Part shown: positions 9,177 through 20,044 of the stretch, in pieces
How the letters are laid out: each line of letters opens with the position of its first letter
Position numbering within the stretch: position 1 is the first letter of the stretch
Source: Candidatus Sedimenticola sp. (ex Thyasira tokunagai)
Lineage (GTDB): Bacteria > Pseudomonadota > Gammaproteobacteria > Chromatiales > Chromatiaceae
Length of the DNA: 64,000 bases
Assembly (NCBI GenBank): GCA_037318855.1
Contig: CP134874.1
Span: 2,294,598-2,358,597, forward strand
Direction: 5' to 3'
The notes under the pieces: generated by a model
Databases searched by the model: none
Told to the model about the DNA's origin: nothing
Seen by the model: the letters and a program-made list of their open reading frames with translations, nothing else
Position numbers and translations under genes: made by a program

Positions 9177-10625
9177 ATGAAACTCAACAACCCCTCTCTT
9201 TTCCGCCAACAGGCCTATATCAATGGTAGTTGGGTGGACGCCTCTTCTGCTGCCACAATGACCATTACCAACCCGGCCAATGGGCATGTTCTGGGAACGG
9301 TTCCCGAGATGGGGGGCGATGAGACGCGGCAGGCGATAGAAGCCGCAGTTACGGCTTGGCCGGCGTGGCGGGAAAAAACCGCTGCTGAGCGCTCTGCACT
9401 TTTGATGCGCTGGCGCGATCTGATGATGGAGAACCAGGAGGATCTGGCCCAGCTGATGACGGCGGAGCAGGGCAAGCCTCTGGCCGAAGCGAGAGGAGAG
9501 GTGGTTTATGGCGCCTCCTTCTACGAGTGGTTTGCCGAAGAGGCAAAGCGAATCTATGGTGAGACTATCCCCTCACATCAGGCGGATAAGCGGATACTTG
9601 TGCTGAAACAGCCGATCGGTGTCTGTGCCGCCATCACCCCCTGGAATTTCCCCATCGCCATGATCACCCGCAAGGCTGGTGCCGCATTGGCCGCCGGCTG
9701 CACCATGGTGATAAAGCCGGGAGAAGACACTCCCTTCTCGGCGCTCGCGCTTTGTGAGCTGGCAGAGCAGGCGGGGATACCTGCCGGTGTCATTAACGTA
9801 GTGACCGGTGTGCCGCAGGATATCGGTGCCGAGCTCACCTCCAATCCCACTGTCAGAAAGCTCTCCTTTACCGGCTCCACAGCAGTCGGCAAGCTACTGA
9901 TGCGCCAGTGTGCTGATACCATGAAGAAGCTCTCTCTAGAACTGGGCGGCAATGCCCCATTTATCGTCTTTGATGATGCCGACCTGGATGCCGCGGTAGA
10001 GGGGGCTATGGCCTCCAAGTACCGTAACAGCGGCCAGACATGTGTCTGCGCCAACCGTTTTTTGGTTCAGGATACTGTCTACGATATTTTTGCAGAGAAG
10101 CTGGCGGTTGCCATCTCCGCGCTACAGGTGGGCGAGGGTACTGAAAAGGGCGTCACTCAGGGCCCGCTGATCAATGAGGCGGCGGTAGAGAAGGTGGAGC
10201 GCCATATCGGTGATGCTGTTGCTAAGGGGGCAAGGGTCACCGTGGGGGGCGCACGCCACGCCAAAGGTGGCACCTTTTTCCAGCCAACTCTGATCACCAA
10301 TGTCTCTACCGATATGCTGGTAAGTAGTGAGGAGACCTTCGGTCCGGTAGCCCCTCTGTTTCGTTTTAGCGACGAGGCGGAGGCGATTAAACTCGCCAAC
10401 GATAGTGAGTTTGGTCTTGCGGCCTATTTCTACAGTCGTGACCTGGGGCGTGGCTGGCGGGTCTCAGAGGCCCTTGAGTACGGTATTGTCGGTCTCAATA
10501 GCGGAATTATCTCCACCGCAGTAGCCCCCTTTGGCGGTGTCAAACAGTCGGGTATAGGCCGCGAAGGTTCACGCCATGGTATCGATGAGTACCTGGAGAT
10601 GAAGTATGTCTGTATGGGTATTTGA
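9177..10625 (+). CDS. gabD: NAD(P)-dependent succinate-semialdehyde dehydrogenase
   Basis: 482 residues, the usual GabD length. It oxidises succinic semialdehyde to succinate in the cytoplasm. Aldehyde dehydrogenase signatures are complete: the ITPWNFPIAMITRK cofactor segment (about 153-166), FTGSTAVGK (231-239), general-base Glu255 in LELGGNAPF, and the catalytic Cys289 in SGQTCVCANRF with a second Cys after it, as in GabD enzymes. AGAGGATAACC precedes the ATG. No gabT neighbour is visible, so it may serve general aldehyde or polyamine/GABA catabolism. Confidence 0.92.
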   Translation: MKLNNPSLFRQQAYINGSWVDASSAATMTITNPANGHVLGTVPEMGGDETRQAIEAAVTAWPAWREKTAAERSALLMRWRDLMMENQEDLAQLMTAEQGKPLAEARGEVVYGASFYEWFAEEAKRIYGETIPSHQADKRILVLKQPIGVCAAITPWNFPIAMITRKAGAALAAGCTMVIKPGEDTPFSALALCELAEQAGIPAGVINVVTGVPQDIGAELTSNPTVRKLSFTGSTAVGKLLMRQCADTMKKLSLELGGNAPFIVFDDADLDAAVEGAMASKYRNSGQTCVCANRFLVQDTVYDIFAEKLAVAISALQVGEGTEKGVTQGPLINEAAVEKVERHIGDAVAKGARVTVGGARHAKGGTFFQPTLITNVSTDMLVSSEETFGPVAPLFRFSDEAEAIKLANDSEFGLAAYFYSRDLGRGWRVSEALEYGIVGLNSGIISTAVAPFGGVKQSGIGREGSRHGIDEYLEMKYVCMGI

Positions 10626-10740
10626 TTGACGTTTGCGGAGGATGAGGCGGGAGCAAAGAGTGCTGAGGATAGGGAAGGGTGCAGAGAAACGCAACGCACT
10701 AAGGTAACAGAGCCTATATTACTGCCATCCCATGATCCAC

Positions 10741-10810
10741 CCCTCCCTCATAGGCGGATGTTGTAAAAGCTCCAGTCCCTTCTCCCTACGAGGGAGAAGG
10801 ATGGGGTGAG
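10741..10810. repeat. BIME-like palindromic repeat (TCTCCCT...AGGGAGA)
   Basis: Contains GCTCCAGTCCCTTCTCCCT and the complementary AGGGAGAAGGATGGGGTGAG. Reverse-complement relatives occur at 40044-40180, 52640-52702 and 54335-54420. Confidence 0.7.
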
Positions 10811-10905
10811 TACCTCCCTTCGGGCCAGTCAAGCGCTCGCGTGCCTTGCCAACGCGGTTTATGGGCTGGCTGTAGGTTACAGAACTTTTCGTATGGCCCA
10901 CTAAT
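10811..10905. mobile_element. Right-half remnant of a GGCCCA-ended MITE
   Basis: Resembles the right half of the element at 27181-27442: GGGCCAGTC, GCCTTGCCAACGCGG, GGCTGGCTGTAGGTTAC, then GTATGGCCCA followed by CTAA. The left end is missing and is replaced by the BIME-like repeat. CTAA fits the YTAR target of IS5-type elements. Confidence 0.6.
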
Positions 10906-10989
10906 GGCTGCCATGGACTACCCTTTGTTGTAGACGCTTCATCTTTATGATGCGAACTTAAAACATCAACAGGGCAGGGTAACAAGTCT

Positions 10990-12588
10990 ATGGATTTTGA
11001 ATGGGTTGCTATTGCACTGGGTGATGTTGCCTGGATCTCACTAGCATTTGCCTTAGGCTTTACGGCAACCCTGATCAGGCTGCCGCCGTTGGTCGGATTC
11101 CTGGTAACAGGCTTTGTGCTCAATTACTTGGGTTTCGCAAGTGGTGAGATGTTGCAGAAGCTCGCGGACCTGGGAATCACTCTGCTGCTCTTCACCGTGG
11201 GCCTGAAGCTGAACCTGAAGGTATTGATCAGGCCGCAGGTGTGGTTGGTAACCGCGCTGCATACCTCCATCATCATTGCCCTCTTCGGAGCGGTTATCCT
11301 TGGCCTGGCATTAATGAGTGTGCCACTCTTCTCTGACTTGGATTTCAAGTTTTCGCTGCTGCTTGCCTTTGCATTTAGCTTCTCTAGCACCGTATTTGTG
11401 GTCAAGGCGCTGGAGGAGAAAGGGGAGATGAAGTCTCTGCATGGGCGGATCGCTATAGGTATCCTGGTTATGCAGGACATTGCTGCCGTTATCTTTCTGG
11501 CAGCATCCACTGGCAAGTTCCCGTCACTCTGGGCGCTGCTGCTGTTTCTACTTATTCCGCTACGACCATTGTTTCACCATCTATTACAAAAGACAGGTCA
11601 TGGCGAGTTACTGGTTCTATATGGTCTGGTCCTGGCATTGGGTGGAGCTGAACTCTTTGAGTTGGGCGGCGTAAAAGATGATCTGGGTGCTCTCATCATG
11701 GGGTTGTTGATCTCAACCCATCCCAAATCGAAGGAGATGGCTAAATCACTGCTGGGGTTCAAGGATCTGTTTCTGGTGGGTTTTTTCCTCACTATAGGTA
11801 TGTCTGGCCAACTCTCGTTGGAAGCATTGATCATTGGGTTTTTGCTCGTACCCTTTGTCTTCATCAAATCGGCACTATTTTTTACTCTGATGACTGGCTT
11901 CAATCTACGAGCACGGACTTCACTATTAGCTACCTTGAATCTGAGCAACTACAGTGAATTCGGACTGATCGTGGCTGCGATTGGGGTCAACAATGGCTGG
12001 ATAGATGGGGAATGGCTGGTGGTAATTGCCATCGCCCTCTCACTCTCTTTTGTCGTTGCGGCGCCACTAAATAGCATGGATAACAAGATCTATGGTCGTT
12101 TCAGAGCGCTGTGGATGAGATTTCAGCGCAGTGAGAGGCTGACCGATGACATGCTGCTGGATACTCTAGGCGCAACTATTGCTATCTTTGGCATGGGCAG
12201 AGTAGGCAGTGGTGCTTACGATAAGATGCGTGAACGACATGGTGAAACCGTCATTGGTATCGATTTTGATTCTGAGCTGATTAAAAGGCACCAGTTAATG
12301 GGGCACAATGTTCTCCGAGGGGATCCAAGTGATGCTGATTTCTGGGACACAATTGAGCATGACCACAGCATCCAACTCGTTATGTTGGCGCTGCCAAATC
12401 TGGAGGCCAACCTGAATGCACTGGAGCAACTGCGGGAGATATCTTTCCCTGGGCGGATTGCCGCAACGGCAAGATACCCGGATGAGGAAGAGCGATTACG
12501 GCAATCAGGCGCAACAGCTGTGTTCAATGTTTACACTGAAGCAGGCGCCGGATTTGCTGATCATGTGAAGGTGCAAAGCCAAACCTGA
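10990..12588 (+). CDS. KefB/KefC-like monovalent cation:proton antiporter with RCK domain
   Basis: 532 residues. The first ~380 form a CPA2 Na+/H+ exchanger domain of about 12 helices, including the LLLFTVGLKLN motif near residue 65 and FSFSSTVFVVKALEEKGE near residue 132. A cytoplasmic RCK/TrkA-N domain follows (about 390-505), with the Rossmann motif IAIFGMGRVGSGAYDKM. There is no C-terminal TrkA-C domain, as in several short KefB relatives. The likely role is K+ or Na+ efflux gated by nucleotide binding. It stands 65 bases upstream of nhaA. Confidence 0.85.
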   Translation: MDFEWVAIALGDVAWISLAFALGFTATLIRLPPLVGFLVTGFVLNYLGFASGEMLQKLADLGITLLLFTVGLKLNLKVLIRPQVWLVTALHTSIIIALFGAVILGLALMSVPLFSDLDFKFSLLLAFAFSFSSTVFVVKALEEKGEMKSLHGRIAIGILVMQDIAAVIFLAASTGKFPSLWALLLFLLIPLRPLFHHLLQKTGHGELLVLYGLVLALGGAELFELGGVKDDLGALIMGLLISTHPKSKEMAKSLLGFKDLFLVGFFLTIGMSGQLSLEALIIGFLLVPFVFIKSALFFTLMTGFNLRARTSLLATLNLSNYSEFGLIVAAIGVNNGWIDGEWLVVIAIALSLSFVVAAPLNSMDNKIYGRFRALWMRFQRSERLTDDMLLDTLGATIAIFGMGRVGSGAYDKMRERHGETVIGIDFDSELIKRHQLMGHNVLRGDPSDADFWDTIEHDHSIQLVMLALPNLEANLNALEQLREISFPGRIAATARYPDEEERLRQSGATAVFNVYTEAGAGFADHVKVQSQT

Positions 12589-12653
12589 TAGAACCAAAGT
12601 GATAACCATAGAGTCTGACCTATCATGCAATGTTCTCTGATGGGAGTTTATGG

Positions 12654-14009
12654 ATGAAAAGATTTACTGGAAAAGAGTATGTCGCTCCGTGGGAAAGGGC
12701 CTTTGACCGGCTGATGACACCTATTGATGAGTTTATTCATCGCCAGACCACCAGTGGTGTTCTGCTCATGCTGTGTGCGGTTGCGGCACTCTTTATTGCC
12801 AACAGCCCGTGGAGAGAAACTTATCACCACTTGTTGCAGATGCCATTTACCATTGGCATGCCGGGATTTGATCTATCTAAGTCACTCCATCACTGGATCA
12901 ATGACGGTCTGATGGCACTGTTTTTTTTCGTGGTTGGATTGGAGCTAAAGCGTGAGATTCTAGTCGGGGAACTGGCTGATCCAAAACAGGCGATGCTGCC
13001 GATCGTTGCCGCTATAGGCGGCATGTTGATACCGGCCCTTATCTATATAGGGATCAATCCCGAGGGGCACACATTTGATGGTTGGGGTATACCGATGGCA
13101 ACCGATATCGCCTTTGCTCTGGGCACCCTTGCATTACTTGGAAAGCGAGTACCCCAAAATCTGCTGACATTTCTTGTGGCGCTGGCGATTGTAGACGACC
13201 TGGGTGCCGTCATAGTGATAGCGCTGTTCTATACGGAGACACTCAATCTCTTTGCACTGGTTACTGCAGGTGCCATGTTGCTATTGCTGATTACACTCAA
13301 CCTCAGTGGAATTCGCCGTCCTTTACCCTATGTCCTGCTGGGTATTGTGCTCTGGATCGCCATGTTGAAGAGCGGCGTCCATGCCACGCTCGCGGGTATC
13401 TTTTTGGCCTTCACCATTCCCATGCGCCCAAAGTATGATCCAAAGCGCTTCCTCTCCCTTATCAATGAGATGGTTGAACAGGTTAAACGGGCTTACCAGC
13501 GTGAAGAGAACATCGTTAAGAACGATGAACTACGCTCTCGTGTTCGCGCTTTGGGGGAGGGTGTGCAGCTGGTGCAAGCGCCTGCTCAGATCCTTGAGCG
13601 TAAGATGCACCTGCCATCGGCCTACCTTGTTATCCCGATATTTTCCCTGGCTAATGCCGGAATCCCTATTGATTGGGCCTCTATCGGCACTATTGCCACT
13701 CACCCGGTCGCGCTGGGTATTACTGCGGGCTTAGTAGGAGGTAAGCTGATCGGTATCGCCGGTTTCTCCTGGATTGCTGTAAAGCTTGGTCTGACCTCTC
13801 TGCCGAAGGGGTTAAATTTCAAACACATTGTAGGCGTAGGGCTGATGGGCGGTATCGGTTTTACCATGTCTATATTTGTTGCCGAACTGGGTTTTGCACA
13901 CCATGCCCAGGATCTACTGATGGCTAAAACTGGGGTTCTTATAGCCTCTATTCTGGCTGGAGTCTCGGGCTTTTTGTGGCTCTACCTTACCGCTGAGAAA
14001 AGTGAATGA
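12654..14009 (+). CDS. nhaA: Na+/H+ antiporter NhaA
   Basis: 451 residues from the ATG at 12654, which has GGGAG 8 bases upstream; an earlier in-frame ATG at 12630 lacks this. The transport core is clear: HHWINDGLMALFFFVVGLEL, MATDIAFALGTLALLGK with the pore aspartate, and LALAIVDDLGAVIVIALFY with the paired aspartates of NhaA. A hydrophilic insertion of about 60 residues (after MRPKYDPKRF) lengthens the protein relative to E. coli NhaA, as in several marine homologues. It exchanges Na+ for protons at the inner membrane. With the preceding KefB-like gene it suggests a cation-homeostasis pair. Confidence 0.93.
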   Translation: MKRFTGKEYVAPWERAFDRLMTPIDEFIHRQTTSGVLLMLCAVAALFIANSPWRETYHHLLQMPFTIGMPGFDLSKSLHHWINDGLMALFFFVVGLELKREILVGELADPKQAMLPIVAAIGGMLIPALIYIGINPEGHTFDGWGIPMATDIAFALGTLALLGKRVPQNLLTFLVALAIVDDLGAVIVIALFYTETLNLFALVTAGAMLLLLITLNLSGIRRPLPYVLLGIVLWIAMLKSGVHATLAGIFLAFTIPMRPKYDPKRFLSLINEMVEQVKRAYQREENIVKNDELRSRVRALGEGVQLVQAPAQILERKMHLPSAYLVIPIFSLANAGIPIDWASIGTIATHPVALGITAGLVGGKLIGIAGFSWIAVKLGLTSLPKGLNFKHIVGVGLMGGIGFTMSIFVAELGFAHHAQDLLMAKTGVLIASILAGVSGFLWLYLTAEKSE

Positions 14010-14354
14010 TAGTGGTCTCAATGCTGGTTTTCGATATACCTAAAAACAGATCGAGACCGACTCAATAGATCCCCCTATAGATACTGATGGGCAAACTCCC
14101 CGGTTTCGAACAGTGGGGTGAACCGGCTACTGTCAGACTGTATCGGCAATTATTGTAGAGGCTAAAAGAGAGATAACCTTGCGCTTGGTAATGTATTTAG
14201 AGTGTCAGTGCTATTGGGACTCGATTTTAGAGTAAATACATCTATTTATTGATCTATAATTCTCTATGAGGTCACTTTTGTAAAAGTATTGGTATTTTGG
14301 TCTGGATGCCACTTTATAAGAGTGTGGGCAACATAATTATGGAATAGGTGTAAA
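14010..14354. other. 345-base intergenic region
   Basis: AT-rich stretch between nhaA and the broken binding-protein gene. I see no RNA gene, repeat or terminator with confidence. It presumably holds the promoter of the sensor operon. Confidence 0.4.
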
Positions 14355-15678
14355 ATGACTATCACCCCGATTAATTCTCAAAACAAAACTCATATCATTT
14401 TTATCCTGATTACCTTGGCGCTATTCGCCGGTGTTACCTTTGGATCGGAAATCGGGGTCAATGAAAGCTCCGGGCCGTCAGGCACATCAAAGGAGCAAAC
14501 TAATAAAAAGTTAGCTTATATTGTTTCAGATCTGAGAATTCCATTTTGGGAAATTATGGGGCGTGGCATCAAGTCAGCTACAAATACCTTGGGATACGAG
14601 ATTGATACCTATAGTGCAGAAAACAGTGCGAAGCACGAACTGGCATTTGTTGCAAAAGCAATCAAAGACAAGGTCTCTGGAATCATTGTATCTCCAACTA
14701 ATTCATCCGCTGCCAGCCATGGAGAGCGAAGCGAAGGCTGGTAATCCCCGGTAGCCGTGAGGCCGCACTGCTTACCCGTCGTGCGCGTAGCGCGCCAGAG
14801 GGGAAGCAAAGTAGGCATCCGAACACGGCGTCCAGTCACTGGGAACTGACTGCGAAGCGGTAACGAGCTTGCGATGTTATCGCGTAGCGGTCAGTGACCA
14901 GGACGGCCGGGGCACTAATAGGCTGTCAAAGATTGAGTGCAAAAGGGGGACTTGGATGTCCCGTTTTGCATCACGAAATCGAAGACTCGCTTAAGCCTGC
15001 GTCACTATCCTAAAACTGGCAAAACATGCCGGCATTCCTGTTGTTATATCTGACATAGGAACAGATAGTGGTGAATATACTTCCTATATCTCTTCAAATA
15101 ATAGAGATGGCGCATACAAGATCGGTCAAGTCCTAGTCAAAAAACTGCTTAAACTTGGCTGGGAAGACGGTAGAGTCGGGATTGTTGCAATACCTCAGAA
15201 AAGAGCCAATGGTCAAGCGCGAACCGCTGGATTTATGCAGGCAATGCGTGAGGCGGGGATTAAAGGTGCAGGCATTAAGCAACAGGTCACTTTTTCATAT
15301 CAAGAAACTTATGATCTAAGTACAGAGATCATTAGAAGCACTCCGGATCTTCGCGCTATATGGCTTCAGGGTTCAGATAGATACCAGGGTGCATTAGACG
15401 CTATTACCGATTCCGGAAAAAATGACCAGATTTTATTGATTACCTTTGATGCGGAACCTGAATTTCTCGATCTTATTCCCAATGGCGTTCTTGTGGGCTC
15501 TGCAATGCAGCAGCCATATTTAATGGGACAGGAAGCAGTAATAGCAATGGACAGACATCTCAATGGCAAGGCTGTTGAAAAAAACAAACAACTACCGATC
15601 CTTGCAATCTCAACAGAAAATATCTCAAGGATGTTACCGATAATCAAAAAAAATGTTTTAGGTATCGAGGAAAAATAG
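14355..15678 (+). pseudogene. Periplasmic sugar-type binding protein, split by repeat copy B
   Basis: The 5' part (14355-14707) encodes a signal segment (HIIFILITLALFAGVTFG) and the start of a RbsB-like Peripla_BP_4 fold (KLAYIVSDLRIPFWEIMGRG, GIIVSPTNSS). The repeat at 14708-14993 interrupts it. The 3' part resumes with ACVTILKLAKHAGIPVVISD and runs to TAG at 15676-15678. Removing the repeat joins TCATC and AGCC to give PTNSSACVTIL in frame; total 345 residues, normal for the family. It sits five bases before a histidine kinase gene and was probably its periplasmic ligand sensor. Confidence 0.9.
14708..14993 (+). repeat. Structured repeat, subfamily 1, copy B (286 bp)
   Basis: Nearly identical to copy A, with TCACTGGGAAC in place of TCAATGGGAAC. 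Left flank CATC, right flank AGCC. It disrupts the binding-protein gene in the sense direction, and exact removal restores the frame with no target duplication. Confidence 0.9.
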
Positions 15679-17564
15679 ATTGATGCGAATACTTAATTTT
15701 CGCACCTCCAGGCAATCACTCTACGTTACCCTCGGGATTATTATCATCTCGACCGTTATATTGATTATGTCTTCACATTCGGCATATACCTATGTAACGA
15801 CAAAACAAAAAATAATTGAAGAGATGAAGCATAGTTCAAGGCTTAGTATTGTCGCCTTGGAGAAGAATGTTGGCAGCTTGATTATGTCTTACGCTGTTAA
15901 TGAGTACGATAAGCTTGTTTTTACTGAAATGGAGCGTCGAAATAACTTTGCTATTGTTGTTGAAGATTACAACATGGGAAAAATTGTTGGCGGAGATTCC
16001 TATGTCAGTGGAAAAATCAGAGATACCGAATGGAATATTATTGATTACGCCCACGATAACAGTGAGCAAAACAGGCTGTTAGAGCAGTGTTTTTACTCAG
16101 ATAAGTACGAAATCACTGATCCGTCTGGGGATAAACTGGGAACCATCAGTATCTACATCACAGACGATTCAATGAATGATGAGCTTAACAAAATCATCAT
16201 AAGCACCTCGATAAATACACTGGCATTATCTCTGTTTCTCATCCTCTCGCTTTTTATAACGATACGCCTGTTCATCCTTGCGCCACTTTCAAATATTGTT
16301 GCCGCTATCAACAATAGTGATGCAGACGGCATTCCAATTGAGTCAATTCAAAAACAAGGTCCCAAAGAAATCTCTATTCTTTCCAATACTATGAATAATA
16401 TGATTTCTGCGATACGGGATTCCAGAATAAAGCTGCAAGAGCAGCATGAGTCATTGCAATTGGAAAAAGAACGTTTTCAGCTGGCAATTGATGGTACGGA
16501 TAATGGTCTGTGGGATTGGGACCTGCAAACCGACGCAGTGATTCACTCAGCACGTTTTGAGACCATGCTGGGTTATGACGAGGGCGAACTGCCCGATACA
16601 ATTGAGTGTTGGGCCGGACTGCTACACCCTGATGATGCCGAACAAGCGCATAAAAAGGTTAATGACTATCTGGCCACAAAAGGAAAAGGGGTATATGAGA
16701 GCACTTTTCGTATGCGTGCCAAATCGGGAGAGTGGCTCTGGATTACCGGCCGAGGCAAGGCTCTTTTTGCTAATGATGGCACACCATTACGCTTTGTTGG
16801 ATTCAACGCCGACATTACCGACTGGAAACAGATGCAGGGTTTGATGATGCAGACAGAGAAGATGATGTCTGTGGGTGGTTTGGCTGCCGGCATGGCACAT
16901 GAACTAAACAATCCATTGGGTGGTATCCTGCAAGGATTGCAGAATATACGGCGGCGCCTGTCACCAAACTTGGAAAAGAATCGCAGTATCGCCGTAGAAA
17001 CGGGTGTAGATCTTGATAAAGTGAAAGCTTACATGGAGAAAAGAGATATCCCCGATTTTTTAATGGGGATAGAGGAGTCGGGAGAACGTGCCGCCAAAAT
17101 TGTCAATAATATGCTGATGTTTTCACACAAAACCGATGAGACAAAGAAAATAGCATCAGTTAATGAAATCATTGAGAAGACACTTGCGTTGGCCAGTGTA
17201 GATTATAATCTTAAACAACGATTTGATTTCCATAACATCACAATTACAAGAGATTATGATCAATCCAATCCGCAGATTCTATGTATAGCCTCTGAGATAC
17301 AGCAGGTGCTTCTAAATATATTCCACAATGCTGCTTATGCATTCTCTGACTCTCAAATACCAACTGAATCACAAGTCATCAATGTTCGAACCTATAAACG
17401 TTCAGATATGCTTTGTATTGAAGTTGAGGACAATGGCCCGGGAATGGAAGAAACGGTAAGCAAAAGGGTTTTTGAGCCCTTCTATACCACAAAAGACGTT
17501 GGCGAAGGGACCGGGCTGGGTCTGTCGATCTCGTACTTTATTGTGGTGGATCAGCATCGACGAT

Positions 17565-19216
17565 TATCAAGATAGTTGTCCAATTCTCTACGCTGCTTCG
17601 TCTCTAATTCCAGCTCCTCTCGAGTCCTGATTCTCCGGGTTCAGCCATACTTCACCGACTGGCGTCCAGTTCCGTGTTTCTCTACTCCAACGCTCTGGGT
17701 TTCGTTGCTTTGCAGCTTCGTAGACCGTCTCCCGATTCGCAAGAATCGACAGCTCCACACCACTATGACGTTGGGCGGGTGTCACGAACTGAATCCCGCT
17801 GTGACGGTGCTCTTCGTTATACCAGCGAATGAAATTGTAAACCCAGTCACGCGCAGCATCTAAGCTCTCAAACGGTTTCGACGGAAATGCCGGTGTGTAT
17901 TTCATTGTCCCAAACAAACTCTCAGAATAGGGGTTGTCGTTGCTCACCGAAGGGCGACTGAATGACGGCACTACACCCAACTTTTGCAGTGTCGCCAGCA
18001 TGGTTGCACCTTTCATCGGTGATCCATTATCAGAGTGAAGCACCAGCCCACGTTCATGGATACCCTCCGTCAGGCAGGCTTTACGGATCAACAGCGAGGC
18101 ATTATCAGCTGTCTCATTTTCGTGGATTTCCCACCCGACAATCTTGCGGCTGTAGATGTCCATCACTAGGTAAAGCCTGTAGAACATTCCGGTGATGGTC
18201 GTTGCCAAGAATGTGATATCCCAACTCCATACCTGATTCGGGGCTGTAGCCTTGTAAGCCGCTGGCTTGCTCACTCGCCTCGGTGCTTGCACTCTCCCCA
18301 CGGCGATGCAACTGATCTTCCTCCTTCAGTACCCTGTAAAAGCTGGACTCGGAAGCGATATAGGTGTCTTTGTCGGCCAGTGCCGGTACGATCTGTGATG
18401 GCGGTAGGCTTTGGTATGCTTCCTCATTACACGTCTCCAGGATCTGCTGTCGCTCCTCCGGTTTCAGTTTGTTCGCGGGCTCTGGGCGTTTAACATCCGG
18501 TCGGCCATCGGCATTGACCGCATCACCATCAGTCCAGCGCTTATAGGTGCGCAGACTGATCTCCAGTACCTCGCAGGCTTTTTGCGCTGATGCACCGGCA
18601 CCTACCGCTTCTTCGATCAATTCAACAGCTCTACGGCGATCTGGGACATTGATCATTCTTCCTCTCCGTCCCCCCAGATCGCCTGGGCTTTTTCTCAGAA
18701 CCAGTAGGGCTGCGGTTTCAGCTAGCGCTTTCTCTTTGCGGTTAAGATCTCGCTCCAACTCTTTGATCCGCTTCTCATCCACTTTACGGATATCCTTTAA
18801 CCGCTTGTTCTGATTTCGATCCCAGTCATTCGCTTGTTCACAGGCTTCTCGCCACTCACCGATCTGTTCGGCATACAGTCCACGCTCACGACAGTAAGCG
18901 GATAGCTCAGCCTCATTCATTGGTGCAGTCTCAACAACCGCTGTGAACTTATCTGTGGCACTCCATCCGGTGGGAGTGCTGTCTCCATCAGGCATCAATC
19001 GCCCTTCAGCACGGGCTGCTTTTCTCCAGTTGTACAGCGTGCCTTCGCAGATCCCTTCCTCCTTGGATATCTCTGGTATCGTTTTATTGTTCGGCGGCAG
19101 CATCTTTTTCAGTACCGATTCTTTCCGCTCTTTTGGATAACCCATTTATTGCTCTCTATGCCCACTCTCATTGGTTATTGAAGTCCCATCCTACCGGGTG
19201 GACAACTATCCTGACA
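17565..19216 (-). mobile_element. IS3-family insertion sequence
   Basis: About 1.65 kb with imperfect ends: left TATCAAGATAGTTGTCCA and, on the other strand from the right, TGTCAGGATAGTTGTCCA (16/18 identical). It carries OrfA- and OrfB-type frames on the minus strand. No clear target duplication is visible, so the exact ends are uncertain by a few bases and a small deletion of kinase sequence is possible. Confidence 0.8.
17588..19145 (-). pseudogene. IS3-family transposase OrfA/OrfB with frameshifts
   Basis: From 19145: OrfA-type helix-turn-helix (MGYPKERKESVLKKMLPPNN, EEGICEGTLYNWRKAARAEG) and a coiled coil ending ETAALLVLRK. The frame continues directly into an OrfB start (MINVPDRRRAVELIEEAVGA), whereas an OrfA-like ending AQAIWGDGEEE* sits in the neighbouring frame, as expected near an A-run slip site. 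A further shift at a run of four C (18296-18299, plus strand) moves the rve integrase part to another frame (17588-18301: VWSWDITFL, LVLHSDNGSPMKGA, WYNEEHRHSGI, holding D-D-E residues). That second shift probably inactivates the transposase unless it is a sequencing error. Confidence 0.75.
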
Positions 19217-19337
19217 GAGGGGGGCATGGTGGTACTCTCAGTGTCGATTCTGCACAGGGGCAAGGGACCAAGTTTTTAATTGAATTGCCACTGCATTCTA
19301 AGAAAACATGATGGCCCATTAGCCCTGAACTGAGGCC

Positions 19338-19808
19338 CTATGCTTCCTCTGGCTTCAACTGATAGGGCAGAATCTTATTAACAAAAAAGGCGTCGGCCAG
19401 CTCAATATCGACAGGTTTCTCTTCGATATCCACAAACGGCAGCTCGTAGTCGTTATACCCCCGCAGCCCGGTGGTGAGGGAGTAAACCTTATCAAATCCA
19501 AGCAGTTGCAGGTTGAATGCGGTCATAATACTGCGGTACCCAGAGCGGCAAACCACGATCACCGTCCGCTCACGGGCCTCGACCAGTTCCGGCTCGGTCT
19601 CCTCGTAACCCCATTCACAGGCGGATTCGACGATGCCACGGGGCACATTGAGACTGTTTGGTACATGCATGGTGTCGAACTCATCCCGCTCCCGAACATC
19701 CAATACCAGGATGTTTGGATCAGCTTTCATCATCTCATCCATATCCCATGGCATGAGCTCGTTTACAGATTTCAGACGCTCAACGAGTAGGTCTATTAAT
19801 TTTTGCAT
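19338..19808 (-). CDS. Rhodanese-like domain protein
   Basis: 156 residues from ATG at 19808 (MQKLIDLLVERLKSVNELMP). An upstream in-frame start would add a poorly supported leader. A single rhodanese domain spans about residues 25-130: ILVLDVRERDEFDTMHVPNS, and the active-site loop VVCRSGYRS with the catalytic Cys. It transfers sulfane sulfur or acts as a sulfur carrier. Sulfur metabolism is plausible given the thioredoxin-like gene that follows divergently, but no specific pathway is shown. Confidence 0.85.
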   Translation of the reverse strand: MQKLIDLLVERLKSVNELMPWDMDEMMKADPNILVLDVRERDEFDTMHVPNSLNVPRGIVESACEWGYEETEPELVEARERTVIVVCRSGYRSIMTAFNLQLLGFDKVYSLTTGLRGYNDYELPFVDIEEKPVDIELADAFFVNKILPYQLKPEEA

Positions 19809-20044
19809 GATGAGGCCTTTGAGGTGGATGGTGATTTCAGATGGGTATGTTAACAATCTCTAATGCTCTTTTGTAGGGGGCATGATACTCGGAGCAGAGT
19901 GAAACCGTAGTGGGTTAGCTGTTACCCGGGTATGCCTATAGGAATGGTAGGTAAAAGCATTGCTGTTTTCCCTTATGGACAAGGTGGCGACTCGGTGCAA
20001 CTCTATAATCATAGCCATCTACCCAATATGAAGAGTGCAATCTC

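Larger units (their letters stand above)
15683..19311 (+). pseudogene. PAS-containing sensor histidine kinase, interrupted by IS3-family element
   Basis: The 5' part (15683 to about 17564) encodes about 630 residues: TM1 about 14-35, an extracytoplasmic domain, TM2 about 175-200, a HAMP-like linker, a PAS fold (about 265-385, ending GFNADITDWKQ), a HisKA box AAGMAHELNNPLGG and an ATPase domain with N box NIFHNAAYAF, DNGPGM, FEPFYTTK and GTGLGLSISYF. The IS then breaks the frame. The last ~30 codons (GGTLSVDSAQGQGTKFLIEL) survive after the IS and end at TGA 19309-19311. ATG 15683 is preferred over the adjacent TTG. No response regulator gene is nearby. Confidence 0.88.
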
